NCBI GenBank assembly: GCA_946478975.1
Contig: CAMLEO010000026.1
Coordinates: forward strand, 1-38,573
Direction: 5' to 3'
DNA from: an uncultured Steroidobacter sp.
GTDB lineage: Bacteria > Pseudomonadota > Gammaproteobacteria > Steroidobacterales > Steroidobacteraceae
Length of the DNA: 38,573 nucleotides
In this document: one piece after another, positions 1 through 7,326 of the stretch
Layout of the letters: the number at the start of each line of letters is the position of its first letter
Position numbering within the stretch: the first letter of the stretch is position 1
Position numbers and translations under genes: made by a program
Notes under the pieces: model-generated
Databases searched by the model: none
Seen by the model: only the letters and a program-made list of their open reading frames with translations
What the model was told of the DNA's origin: nothing

Positions 1-1
1 C

Positions 2-430
2 GTGCATGTCACCAAGCCCGAAGAATCGACCATGCGCGTGGTGATGGAGCTGGCGCTGGCAGATGGCGGCTTGTCGCCCGACGTCGTCGGTTACGTGAAC
101 GGCCACGGTACGGCGACCGAGCACGGCGATATCGCTGAGACTCGCGCCACGTCGTCGTTGTTTGGTACGCGCATGCCGCTCAGCTCGCAAAAGAGTTATC
201 TCGGCCACACGCTCGGCGCCTGCGGCGCTTTGGAAGCCTGGTTCAGCGTCGAGATGATGAAGGCCGGCTGGTTCGCGCCGACCTTGAATCTCGACAACAT
301 CGATCCCCGCTGCGGCGATCTCGATTACATCACCGGCGAAGGCCGCGCGCTGCACGTCGACTACGTGATGAACAACAACTTCGCGTTCGGCGGCGTCAAC
401 ACTTCGATGGTGTTCAAGCGTTGGCAGTGA
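2..430 (+). CDS. beta-ketoacyl-ACP synthase, C-terminal part (5' truncated by window edge)
   Basis: This is the C-terminal third of a FabB/FabF-fold condensing enzyme; the reading frame is open to the left edge, so the true start lies outside. The catalytic histidine sits in NGHGTATEHGD, and the Lys/His pair of the family in SQKSYLGHTLGACGA; the C-terminus carries the usual NNNFAFGGVNTS loop. The active-site cysteine would be in the missing part. It is followed with a 4-base overlap by an acyl-activating ligase and sits in an aryl-polyene cluster, so it probably elongates or primes the polyene chain as one of the two or three ketosynthases such clusters carry. The family call is firm; the role within the pathway is inferred from context. 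Confidence 0.93.
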   Translation: MHVTKPEESTMRVVMELALADGGLSPDVVGYVNGHGTATEHGDIAETRATSSLFGTRMPLSSQKSYLGHTLGACGALEAWFSVEMMKAGWFAPTLNLDNIDPRCGDLDYITGEGRALHVDYVMNNNFAFGGVNTSMVFKRWQ

Positions 431-1737
431 TTCCCCTGTTCGTTTCCGATGACCCGCAGCGCCCGATCGCCTGGCGGCGCGGCGCGCCGGTATCGCTGGC
501 CGAATTCAAATCTCACGTCGCCGCCGTCATCGCGCGATTGCCGATCCTCGGCGCAGCGGTGCCGATGATCAATCTTTGCGAAGATCGTTATAAGTTCCTG
601 GTTGCATACGCAGCCGCGTTGAGTGTGGGCCACACCGTGTTGCTGCCGTCATCGCGTGCCGATGAAGTCGTCGCCGATGTGCAAAGAACCAATGCCGGCA
701 GTTATCGCATCGACGATGCGACGGTCGAGGCGGCATTGGGCACGGCGAATAGCGGGCAGCAGATCAACACCGCCATTCCCGCCGATATGACGGTGATGGT
801 CGGCTACACGTCCGGCAGCACCGGCCAGCCGAAAACATTTCCCAAGCGCTGGCACACCGTGAACGGCAGCAACTCGCGCAATGCCAGGATGATTCGAGCC
901 GCGATCGGCGGCGATCCGGGAACTGTATGGGTGCTCGCCACGGTTCCGCCTCAACATATGTATGGAATGGAGATGAGCATCTTGTTGCCGCTCGCCGGCA
1001 ACATGGCTGTTCATGCGGGCCGGCCGCTGTTTCCAGCCGACATCGCGAGCGCGCTTGCGGAGCTGCCTCGCCCACGCGTGCTGGTCAGCACGCCGGTGCA
1101 TCTGCGAGCCATCGTCGAATCGCCGCAGGCATTTCCGGAAGTGGATGCGATTGTCAGCGCAACGGCGCCGCTGGATCAGCCGCTGGCCGCGGCGGTGGTC
1201 GCCAAGCTCAAGGGCGAAATGGTGGAGATGTTTGGATCCACCGAAACGTGCGTGTTCGCCAGTCGCCGGACCGCGAGCGAGGAGGCATGGCGCTTGTACG
1301 ACGGCGTGCGGCTCGAATCGCAGGCCGAAGGAACGTTGGTGCACGCGCCGTGGTTCGTCGAACCGGTGCTGTTACAAGACATCGTCGAGCAGCGCGAGGG
1401 AGATCGCTTCGTCGTCCGCGGACGCAGCTCGGACATGATCGAAGTCGCGGGCAAGCGTGCGTCGTTGTCCGATCTCACGCGGCGGCTGCTCGCCATCGAC
1501 GGCGTGAAAGAAGCAGTCGTGTTTCAGCCCGATGCCGATGCGGTCGGGACGATTCGGCGCGTCGCCGCGCTCGTCGTGGCTCCAAATCTCACGGCACGAG
1601 AAGTCCTGGATCGGCTCACCGGCGGCGTGGACAGCGCGTTCCTGCCGCGTCCGTTGCTGATCGTCGACAGGCTGCCGCGCAATGAGCTGGGCAAACTGCC
1701 CCGCGAGAATCTGTTACGAGCTCTGCGACGCCAGTGA
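427..1737 (+). CDS. acyl-activating AMP ligase of the aryl-polyene cluster
   Basis: This 436-residue member of the ANL (AMP-forming) superfamily is shorter than typical acyl-CoA synthetases (about 500-550), as is common for aryl-polyene ligases. The phosphate-binding loop YTSGSTGQPK is at residues 127-136, followed by FGSTET (adenylate binding), the hinge region GRSSDMIEVAGKR and a C-terminal lysine in ELGKLPREN near residue 423. The likely role is to adenylate the aryl starter acid (hydroxybenzoate from the neighbouring chorismatase) and load it onto the acyl carrier protein. The GTG at 427 overlaps the upstream stop as GTGA, which suggests translational coupling; a TTG at 421 is an alternative start. 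Substrate and carrier are inferred from context. Confidence 0.88.
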   Translation: MIPLFVSDDPQRPIAWRRGAPVSLAEFKSHVAAVIARLPILGAAVPMINLCEDRYKFLVAYAAALSVGHTVLLPSSRADEVVADVQRTNAGSYRIDDATVEAALGTANSGQQINTAIPADMTVMVGYTSGSTGQPKTFPKRWHTVNGSNSRNARMIRAAIGGDPGTVWVLATVPPQHMYGMEMSILLPLAGNMAVHAGRPLFPADIASALAELPRPRVLVSTPVHLRAIVESPQAFPEVDAIVSATAPLDQPLAAAVVAKLKGEMVEMFGSTETCVFASRRTASEEAWRLYDGVRLESQAEGTLVHAPWFVEPVLLQDIVEQREGDRFVVRGRSSDMIEVAGKRASLSDLTRRLLAIDGVKEAVVFQPDADAVGTIRRVAALVVAPNLTAREVLDRLTGGVDSAFLPRPLLIVDRLPRNELGKLPRENLLRALRRQ

Positions 1738-1767
1738 AATTTCTGTAGGCAGCGAAACGCGCGAAAT

Positions 1768-2775
1768 TCAGCGCGGCAGCACGGCCTCGATTTCCACCAG
1801 CAACTCACGCCGGCAAACATCGGCGGCGACGAACAGGAATTCACCTTTCGGGTACAACTGCCGCAGCCGTGCGGCGATCTTCGGCGTCATTTCCGGATCG
1901 CGCACGTAGATTTTCAACACATCGCTGCTGGACTCGCCCGGGGTGCGGCCGACGTGCGGCGTCAGGGCCGCCAGGTTGCGGACCGTTTCTTCCAGCTGTT
2001 CCATCGCATCGTCGTGATGTTGAGAGACGTGGCCGACGATGCTCGCCGTGCCCGAGATCAACACAGTCTCATCCGGCGCCACCAGGGCACGCGCAAACGT
2101 CGGGCTCACCGGGCCATGAACGCGCGGATAGTGGTAAGCACTCACCTGCCGGGGATTCTCGATTGCCTTGCCCGGCACTTTGCCCGCCAGCCAGAACACT
2201 TGCAGCACGCTGTCGGGGATGTGACGGCCCAACGCGCTCGCCGACGGATAAGCCTGGCTGACACCGCCGAGACCACGGCCGCGGCCCACGCAGAACTGGC
2301 GATAGCGTTCCATGTCGCCCGCGCCATCGTTGATCGCGTCCATGTAATTCCACATGCGCAGCAGGTGACGAAACGCCGACTGCGCCTGAAAAGCCTGAAT
2401 CGCCGCGTAGGCGCGCTCGGCTGTCAGCAGAATTCCGCCATGCGCGCGCTCGTCCAGCTCCAGCACCGCAAACAAATGATGCTGATCGTGCGAGTAGCGG
2501 ATCTGAATGCCGGCAGCGTCGGACCATTGGCCAGTGTGGACCGGTCCACTCGCAAACCATAATTCCGCGGTGGGCGGACCCTGCAGCGGCTCCAGGCCCA
2601 CATCGATCGTCAGGGCCGCATCCCCCACGCCAGTCGTAGTCTTTCCCCCGAAACGAAGCGCCGCGAGCACCGGAGCGTGGGTCGCGGTGAGCGGCAGCGA
2701 CCGATAGGCGACTCGCAGGCTGGCGGGCAGGGCAGCGCCCTGGTCGTCGGAAGTGCGTTCGCCGGAAATGCTGCG
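1768..2775 (-). CDS. xanB2: XanB2/FkbO/Hyg5-family chorismatase (hydroxybenzoate synthase)
   Basis: The protein has about 335 residues and belongs to the chorismatase family, which hydrolyses chorismate. XanB2 of Xanthomonas makes 3- and 4-hydroxybenzoate for xanthomonadin and ubiquinone. Family signatures seen are WNYMDAIN (about residues 143-150), RYRQFCVGR (158-166), YHYPRVHGPVSPTFARA, the ISGTASIVGH segment and a C-terminal VEIE that holds the family's catalytic glutamate (about 328-330). No signal peptide is present, so it is cytosolic. It lies on the strand opposite to the ligase and ACP that flank it. The ATG at 2775 is preferred; a TTG at 2820 is also in frame but lies in a putative promoter. 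Whether it makes 3-HBA, 4-HBA or both cannot be read from the sequence. Confidence 0.88.
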   Translation of the reverse strand, partial: RSISGERTSDDQGAALPASLRVAYRSLPLTATHAPVLAALRFGGKTTTGVGDAALTIDVGLEPLQGPPTAELWFASGPVHTGQWSDAAGIQIRYSHDQHHLFAVLELDERAHGGILLTAERAYAAIQAFQAQSAFRHLLRMWNYMDAINDGAGDMERYRQFCVGRGRGLGGVSQAYPSASALGRHIPDSVLQVFWLAGKVPGKAIENPRQVSAYHYPRVHGPVSPTFARALVAPDETVLISGTASIVGHVSQHHDDAMEQLEETVRNLAALTPHVGRTPGESSSDVLKIYVRDPEMTPKIAARLRQLYPKGEFLFVAADVCRRELLVEIEAVLPR

Positions 2776-2961
2776 CATCGCGGTGTCGGAAGGATCGGAA
2801 CCCAGGTGTTTTGCTTGCAAAACTCGGTCTCGCCAATCATAAAACGTGGGGAAAACGTGCGCAGCGTTCGAAGCTTGCGCGGGCCGGATGATACACTTCG
2901 CGCCCCGCGGTTCGCCGCTTCAGCGTTCACAACCTGCCTCGAATAAGGGCCTGTTTCGTTC
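2776..2961. promoter_or_regulatory. divergent promoter region between chorismatase and ACP operon
   Basis: This 186-base non-coding region separates the minus-strand chorismatase from the plus-strand ACP operon. Two candidate plus-strand promoters are visible. The upstream one is TTGCAA (2815-2820), a 17-base spacer, then CATAAA (2838-2843). The nearer one is TTCGAA (2868-2873), an 18-base spacer, then TACACT (2892-2897), followed by a GC-rich start region. No clear operator palindrome was found. The assignments rest on consensus similarity only. Confidence 0.4.
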
Positions 2962-3234
2962 ATGTCAGCAACTCAGTCGGCCGGCGAGCGCGAGCTTGCC
3001 GAACTCATTGTCTCGGCGCTCAATCTGGAAGGCGTCGCGCCCGCGGACATCGATCCCGAAGCGCCGCTTTTCAAAACCGGATTGGGCCTGGATTCCATCG
3101 ACGCCCTGGAACTGGCGCTGGAGATCTCCAAGCGTTATGGCTTTCAGCTGCGCTCCGATGACGAAAACAACGTCCGTATTTTCAGCTCGCTGCGCTCGCT
3201 GGCCGCGCACATCGAAACGCATCGGGTCAGTTGA
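2962..3234 (+). CDS. acyl carrier protein of the aryl-polyene cluster
   Basis: This 90-residue acidic acyl carrier protein has the phosphopantetheine attachment serine at residue 45 in GLGLDSIDALELAL. The surrounding four-helix pattern is normal and the length fits type II ACPs. It opens the plus-strand block ACP, ketosynthase, chain-length factor, halogenase, and corresponds in position and type to the XanC-like ACPs of xanthomonadin loci. It should carry the aryl starter and the growing polyene. The ribosome-binding site is weak (AAGGG around 2945, about 12 bases from the ATG). APE systems usually have two ACPs; only this one is in the window. Confidence 0.93.
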   Translation: MSATQSAGERELAELIVSALNLEGVAPADIDPEAPLFKTGLGLDSIDALELALEISKRYGFQLRSDDENNVRIFSSLRSLAAHIETHRVS

Positions 3235-3317
3235 GCCTTGGGGCACTCCTGGGGGATGAATCGGGCCTCGATTGGAATCGTTCTCAACAACGCACACAGC
3301 AAACATTTCCGCCAGCG

Positions 3318-4502
3318 ATGCAATCCCGTCCTTTGAGAGTCACCGCCTATACGCTGTGTTCGGCAGCCGGGGATGGACGCGCGGCAACGCTGGCGGCGCT
3401 GCGTGAGCGCCGCAGTGGCCTGACGCAAAATGATTTCGGCCCCACGCCGATTCCCACCTGGATCGGCCGCGTGGCCGGGCTCGAACAGCAGCCGCTGCCG
3501 GAGCGTTTTGCCGAATGGGATTGCCGTAACAACCGACTCGCCTGGCGCGGCATGCTGGGCGATGGATTCATTCAGGCGGCGGAGGCGGCGCGCGAGCGCT
3601 ATGGGGCCGATCGAGTCGCCGTCGTTGTCGGCACATCGACCTCCAGCATCGGCGCCAGCGAAGAGGCGTACACACGGCTCGAAGCCGACGGTCGTTATCC
3701 CGCGGACCTGCGTCGCCCGATCATTCATACGCCGCATTCACTCGGCGACTTCGTACAGCATGCGCTCGGTCTGACGGGCATCAGCGTCACTGTTGCGACC
3801 GCCTGTTCCTCCAGCGCCAAAGTCTTCGCGCAAGCGGAACGTTTGATTCGCACCGGCATGGCCGATGCCGCAGTGGTCGGCGGTGTCGACAGTCTGTGTG
3901 GCAGCGTGTTGTTCGGTTTCAACTCGCTGGAGCTGGTGTCGGCTGAGCCGTGCCGGCCGTTCGATGTCGAGCGCCGGGGCATCAATCTCGGCGAAGCGGC
4001 CGGCTTTGCGTTGTTGGAGAAACGAGCGGTGCGCGGCCCGTGGCTGTTGGGCTACGGCGAATCGAACGATGCGCATCATATGTCGACGCCCCATCCGGAA
4101 GGGCTGGGCGCGCGCATGGCGCTCAACGACGCGTTGAGACGCGCGGAGCTGCAGCCCTCGCACATCGATTACATCAATCTGCATGGCACCGCCAGCCAGA
4201 AGAACGACGAAGTGGAAGCGAAGGTGGTCGCCGATATGTTTCCTGCGAGCACGTTTGCCAGTTCAACCAAAGGCTGGATGGGCCATACGCTCGGCGCGGC
4301 CGGCATCGTCGAAGCGGCGATCAGCCTGCTGGCGCTGGATCACGGCCTGCTGCCCGGGACGTTGAATGCGCAAACGCTCGATCCGGCCTGCGGTCCGCAA
4401 ATCCAGCGAGACAACGCCGAACGTAAGATTCGTGCCGCGCTCAGCTTCTCGTTCGGCTTCGGCGGCAGCAATTGCGTGCTGCTCTTTGGAGCTGACCGAT
4501 GA
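3318..4502 (+). CDS. beta-ketoacyl-ACP synthase (aryl-polyene KS, catalytically intact)
   Basis: This 394-residue FabF/FabB-type condensing enzyme has a complete Cys-His-His site: C163 in TACSSSAK, H289 in LHGTASQ, K318 and H323 in TKGWMGHTLGAAG, and a C-terminal FSFGFGGSN loop. It would catalyse decarboxylative Claisen condensation with malonyl-ACP. In characterised APE systems the KS works as a heterodimer with an inactive chain-length factor. Such a partner is the next gene, overlapping by four bases (ATGA). The ATG at 3318 is chosen because conserved sequence begins just after it. An in-frame TTG at 3231 overlaps the ACP stop as TTGA and would add 29 poorly conserved residues. Confidence 0.93.
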   Translation: MQSRPLRVTAYTLCSAAGDGRAATLAALRERRSGLTQNDFGPTPIPTWIGRVAGLEQQPLPERFAEWDCRNNRLAWRGMLGDGFIQAAEAARERYGADRVAVVVGTSTSSIGASEEAYTRLEADGRYPADLRRPIIHTPHSLGDFVQHALGLTGISVTVATACSSSAKVFAQAERLIRTGMADAAVVGGVDSLCGSVLFGFNSLELVSAEPCRPFDVERRGINLGEAAGFALLEKRAVRGPWLLGYGESNDAHHMSTPHPEGLGARMALNDALRRAELQPSHIDYINLHGTASQKNDEVEAKVVADMFPASTFASSTKGWMGHTLGAAGIVEAAISLLALDHGLLPGTLNAQTLDPACGPQIQRDNAERKIRAALSFSFGFGGSNCVLLFGADR

Positions 4503-5293
4503 CGCTGCGAGTTGCGATCGAAGGCGTCGCGTTCTGGGCGTCGCGCCTGCCGGGTTGGGACCTGGCGCAAGCCGTGATTCGCGGCGAACAGCCGGCGCCG
4601 GAAGCGCCCAGTGCTCGTCCTGCGCCGACGCTGCTTGCACCGACGGAACGACGCCGGGCACCGGACACAGTTGCGATAGCGCTCGAAGTTGCATCTCGGG
4701 CATGCGAAGCGGCCGGACGCAAACCTGCGGATTTGCCGTCGGTGTTTGCATCCACGCACGGCGACACTGCGATCAGCGACTATATGTGCGCCACGTTAGC
4801 CGCCACTCCGACGTTGATTTCTCCCATCAAGTTTCATAACTCCGTGCATAACGCGGCGGCCGGCTATTGGAGCATCGGCACCGGCAGCCTCGCGCCTTAC
4901 ACCGCGCTCAGCGCGTTTGAATACACATTCGGCGCCGGGTTGCTGGAAGCCGCGACGCAAGTGGTATGCGAACATCGGCCGGTGCTGTACGTCGTGTTCG
5001 ATATCGAAGCCAAAGGCCCGCTCGGGACCATGGCGGCGAGTCGCGGATTGCTGGGTGCCGCGCTGGTGCTCGCGCCGACGACGCAGAATCAGCAGCATCG
5101 AAAAATGATTTTGACCACCGAGACGTTGAGCTCGCTCGACCCGACGCCGGCGCGCTCCGCAGCGGCGCCTTTGGTCGCCGAAAATGCGATGGCGCCGTGC
5201 CTGCCGTTTTTTGAAGTGCTGGCGTATTCCAATCCTCGCACCGTGCGCCTGTGCCTGAGCCGAAACACGGCGTTGAACGTGCAGGTGAACTGA
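4499..5293 (+). CDS. chain-length-factor-like beta-ketoacyl synthase homologue (inactive KS partner)
   Basis: This 264-residue protein matches the N-terminal ketosynthase-like family found in aryl-polyene clusters as 'beta-ketoacyl synthase chain length factor'. It contains ASTHGDTAISDYM and KFHNSVHNAAAGYWSIG, where an active KS would carry its cysteine; no cysteine is present there, so it cannot form the acyl thioester. It is much shorter than a full KS (about 400) and lacks the C-terminal half. It overlaps the active KS by four bases and ends four bases before the halogenase, consistent with stoichiometric production of a KS/CLF pair that sets polyene length. The family call is firm; the function rests on characterised relatives. 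Confidence 0.88.
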   Translation: MTLRVAIEGVAFWASRLPGWDLAQAVIRGEQPAPEAPSARPAPTLLAPTERRRAPDTVAIALEVASRACEAAGRKPADLPSVFASTHGDTAISDYMCATLAATPTLISPIKFHNSVHNAAAGYWSIGTGSLAPYTALSAFEYTFGAGLLEAATQVVCEHRPVLYVVFDIEAKGPLGTMAASRGLLGAALVLAPTTQNQQHRKMILTTETLSSLDPTPARSAAAPLVAENAMAPCLPFFEVLAYSNPRTVRLCLSRNTALNVQVN

Positions 5294-5297
5294 TCCG

Positions 5298-6917
5298 ATG
5301 AGTTCGCAGCAAGCAACCGGCACTGCCGACGTGACGATTCTCGGCGGCGGGCTGGCGGGGCTCACACTGGCGATTCAGCTGCGCAATCAATTTCCACGCC
5401 TGGATGTGCGAGTGATCGAGCGCCGCCAGCATCCGGTGCCGCCAGCCGCTCACAAAGTGGGCGAGTCCTCGGTTGAGATCGGCGCGCATTATTTCGACAC
5501 CGTGCTCGGGCTCAAGGAACATCTGACCAGCCGGCAGCTGAAAAAATTCGGCTTCCGCTTTTTCTTTTCCGAAGGTCGCGAGGATCTGGACCAAGTCACC
5601 GAGCTCGGCGCGAGCCGTTACCTGGCGACGCCGAGTTATCAGCTCGATCGCGGCATCTTCGAGAATTTCCTGGGCGAGCATGCGCGTGCACTCGGCGTGC
5701 AGTTCATCGACGGCGCGGTCGTGCGCAGTTTCGAGATCGGAACCAAGGGCGCGCAGCACTCGGTTCGTTACGAAGTCGATGGCGAACAGCACGATGTGAG
5801 CTCACGCTGGCTCATCGATGCGTCGGGCCGCGCCGGCCTGGTGAAGCGCAAGCTGGGCTTGCAGCAGGACAATGCTCACAACGCGAATGCCATCTGGTTT
5901 CGCATCGGCGCGAAGATTGACGTGGACGAGTGGTCATCGAACGCATCGTGGCTGCAGCGCTGCGATCCGCCGTATCGCTGGCTGTCCACCAATCATTTGT
6001 GCGGCGAAGGTTATTGGGCCTGGCTGATTCCGCTGGCGTCGGGTTCGCATTCGGTCGGCATCGTCTGCGACGCGCAGCTGCATCCGCTGGAAACCATGAA
6101 CACGTTCGAGAAGGCGCTCGAATGGTTTCGCGCGCATCAGCCGCGCCTGGCGCGCGAGCTCGAAAGCAAACAACACCTGCTGCAGGACTTTTGTTTCCTG
6201 CGCAATTTCTCCTACGGCTGCAAGCAGGTGTTCTCGGGCGATCGCTGGGCGCTGACCGGCGAGGCCGGCGTGTTCCTGGATCCGTTCTATTCGCCCGGCA
6301 GCGACTTCATCGCGATCAGCAACACCTACATCACCGACCTGATCGCGCGAGACCTGCAAGGCGAGCTGATCAACGGCCGCTCGCATGTCTATCAGCAGCT
6401 GTACTTCTCGTTCTACGAGAGCACGCTGGCGCTGTACACGAATCAGTATGCGATGTTCGGCGATCCGGAAGTGATGCCGGTGAAGGTGATCTGGGACTAC
6501 ACCTACTACTGGGGCGTGTTGTGCCAGCTGTTCTTCCAGCGCCGCCTCACCGATCTCGCGAACATCAGCCGCTTGTCCGAGCAGCTGAATCACTCGCGCG
6601 CGTTGAATCAGGCGATGCAGGACTTCATGCGCGAGTGGTCGAAAGTGAGCTCGCGTCGGAACGATTCGGTGCTGCTGGACCAGGCATCGCTGCCCTGGTT
6701 CGCCGAATTGAATCGCGGCTTGCGCGATGAGCTCGACGACGAATCCTTCCGGGCGCGCATCATCGAGTACACGGCGCTGCTCAATTCGCTGGCGGTCGAG
6801 ATCGTCGAGCGTGCGTGCGAAGAGCATGCGTCACTCGACTGCTCGTCGGTTCGCAAGCTGCTGGCCTCGGGTCCGCCGCCGCTGGTCGAATCGTTGTTGT
6901 TTACGAAGGCCGCGTAA
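5298..6917 (+). CDS. flavin-dependent halogenase-family oxidoreductase
   Basis: This 539-residue FAD enzyme has the dinucleotide fold GGGLAG at residues 16-21, a KVGESS segment near 53-58, and WAWLIP at 240-245, which fits the WxWxIP signature of flavin-dependent halogenases. A DPFYSPGSD segment follows the FAD-binding GEAG region, another halogenase-type feature. A lysine pair at 82-83 (LKKFGFRF) is where the catalytic lysine of PrnA-type halogenases may align. Xanthomonadins are brominated aryl polyenes and their loci carry such a gene, so this enzyme probably halogenates the aryl head or the polyene. It ends the plus-strand block and its last 17 bases overlap the convergent dehydratase. 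Other flavin oxidation chemistry cannot be excluded without alignment. Confidence 0.85.
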   Translation: MSSQQATGTADVTILGGGLAGLTLAIQLRNQFPRLDVRVIERRQHPVPPAAHKVGESSVEIGAHYFDTVLGLKEHLTSRQLKKFGFRFFFSEGREDLDQVTELGASRYLATPSYQLDRGIFENFLGEHARALGVQFIDGAVVRSFEIGTKGAQHSVRYEVDGEQHDVSSRWLIDASGRAGLVKRKLGLQQDNAHNANAIWFRIGAKIDVDEWSSNASWLQRCDPPYRWLSTNHLCGEGYWAWLIPLASGSHSVGIVCDAQLHPLETMNTFEKALEWFRAHQPRLARELESKQHLLQDFCFLRNFSYGCKQVFSGDRWALTGEAGVFLDPFYSPGSDFIAISNTYITDLIARDLQGELINGRSHVYQQLYFSFYESTLALYTNQYAMFGDPEVMPVKVIWDYTYYWGVLCQLFFQRRLTDLANISRLSEQLNHSRALNQAMQDFMREWSKVSSRRNDSVLLDQASLPWFAELNRGLRDELDDESFRARIIEYTALLNSLAVEIVERACEEHASLDCSSVRKLLASGPPPLVESLLFTKAA

Positions 6918-7326
6918 GCAGCACTGCCGCCCGGCCTTCGGCGACCATCTGCTCGTCGTGGGTGATTCGAAAGCTGTATTGCTGGCTCGATTCCGTCGCC
7001 TGCAGACACACCGCTTCGACATGCAGCAGGCCGGTGAGATCATGGATGTACTCGCGCGCGAACGTCACCGATCGCAACGAAACTAACATTCCCGGCGGAG
7101 CTCGTTGGGGCGCCGCTTTCAATGCGCCATGCACGGCCATTGCCTGAGCGCCGTACTCGCACAAGTGGACCGCGCGAAGCTTGCCGTCGACGCGCAGTGG
7201 ATTGTCTGCAGATCGATGCGTGCTGGTTGTGAGCACGATGCGCGAGTCATCCCATTCGACAACGTCTTCCAGCAGGCACATGCCGCCTTGATGGGGAATC
7301 AGCGCTGCGATGTCAGCGTGTGGCAT
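6901..7326 (-). CDS. hotdog-fold 3-hydroxyacyl-ACP dehydratase (ApeP-like)
   Basis: This 141-residue hotdog protein has the FabZ/FabA-type active-site histidine in IPHQGGMCLLE near residue 11 and the acidic residue in HLCEYGAQAMAVHG near residue 57. Characterised APE clusters carry two small dehydratases of this kind (ApeI and ApeP types); this one resembles the ApeP type and removes water from 3-hydroxyacyl-ACP to build the conjugated chain. It is the last gene of the minus-strand operon. Its ATG at 7326 overlaps the end of the MMPL exporter by 14 bases, and its 3' end overlaps the convergent halogenase. Confidence 0.88.
   Translation of the reverse strand: MPHADIAALIPHQGGMCLLEDVVEWDDSRIVLTTSTHRSADNPLRVDGKLRAVHLCEYGAQAMAVHGALKAAPQRAPPGMLVSLRSVTFAREYIHDLTGLLHVEAVCLQATESSQQYSFRITHDEQMVAEGRAAVLLTRPS

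Noticed and set aside
3231..3317. TTG start at 3231 for the ketosynthase gene
   Set aside because: It overlaps the ACP stop in a coupling-like TTGA, but the extra 29 residues are hydrophilic and not family-like; the ATG at 3318 precedes conserved sequence directly. It is not excluded.
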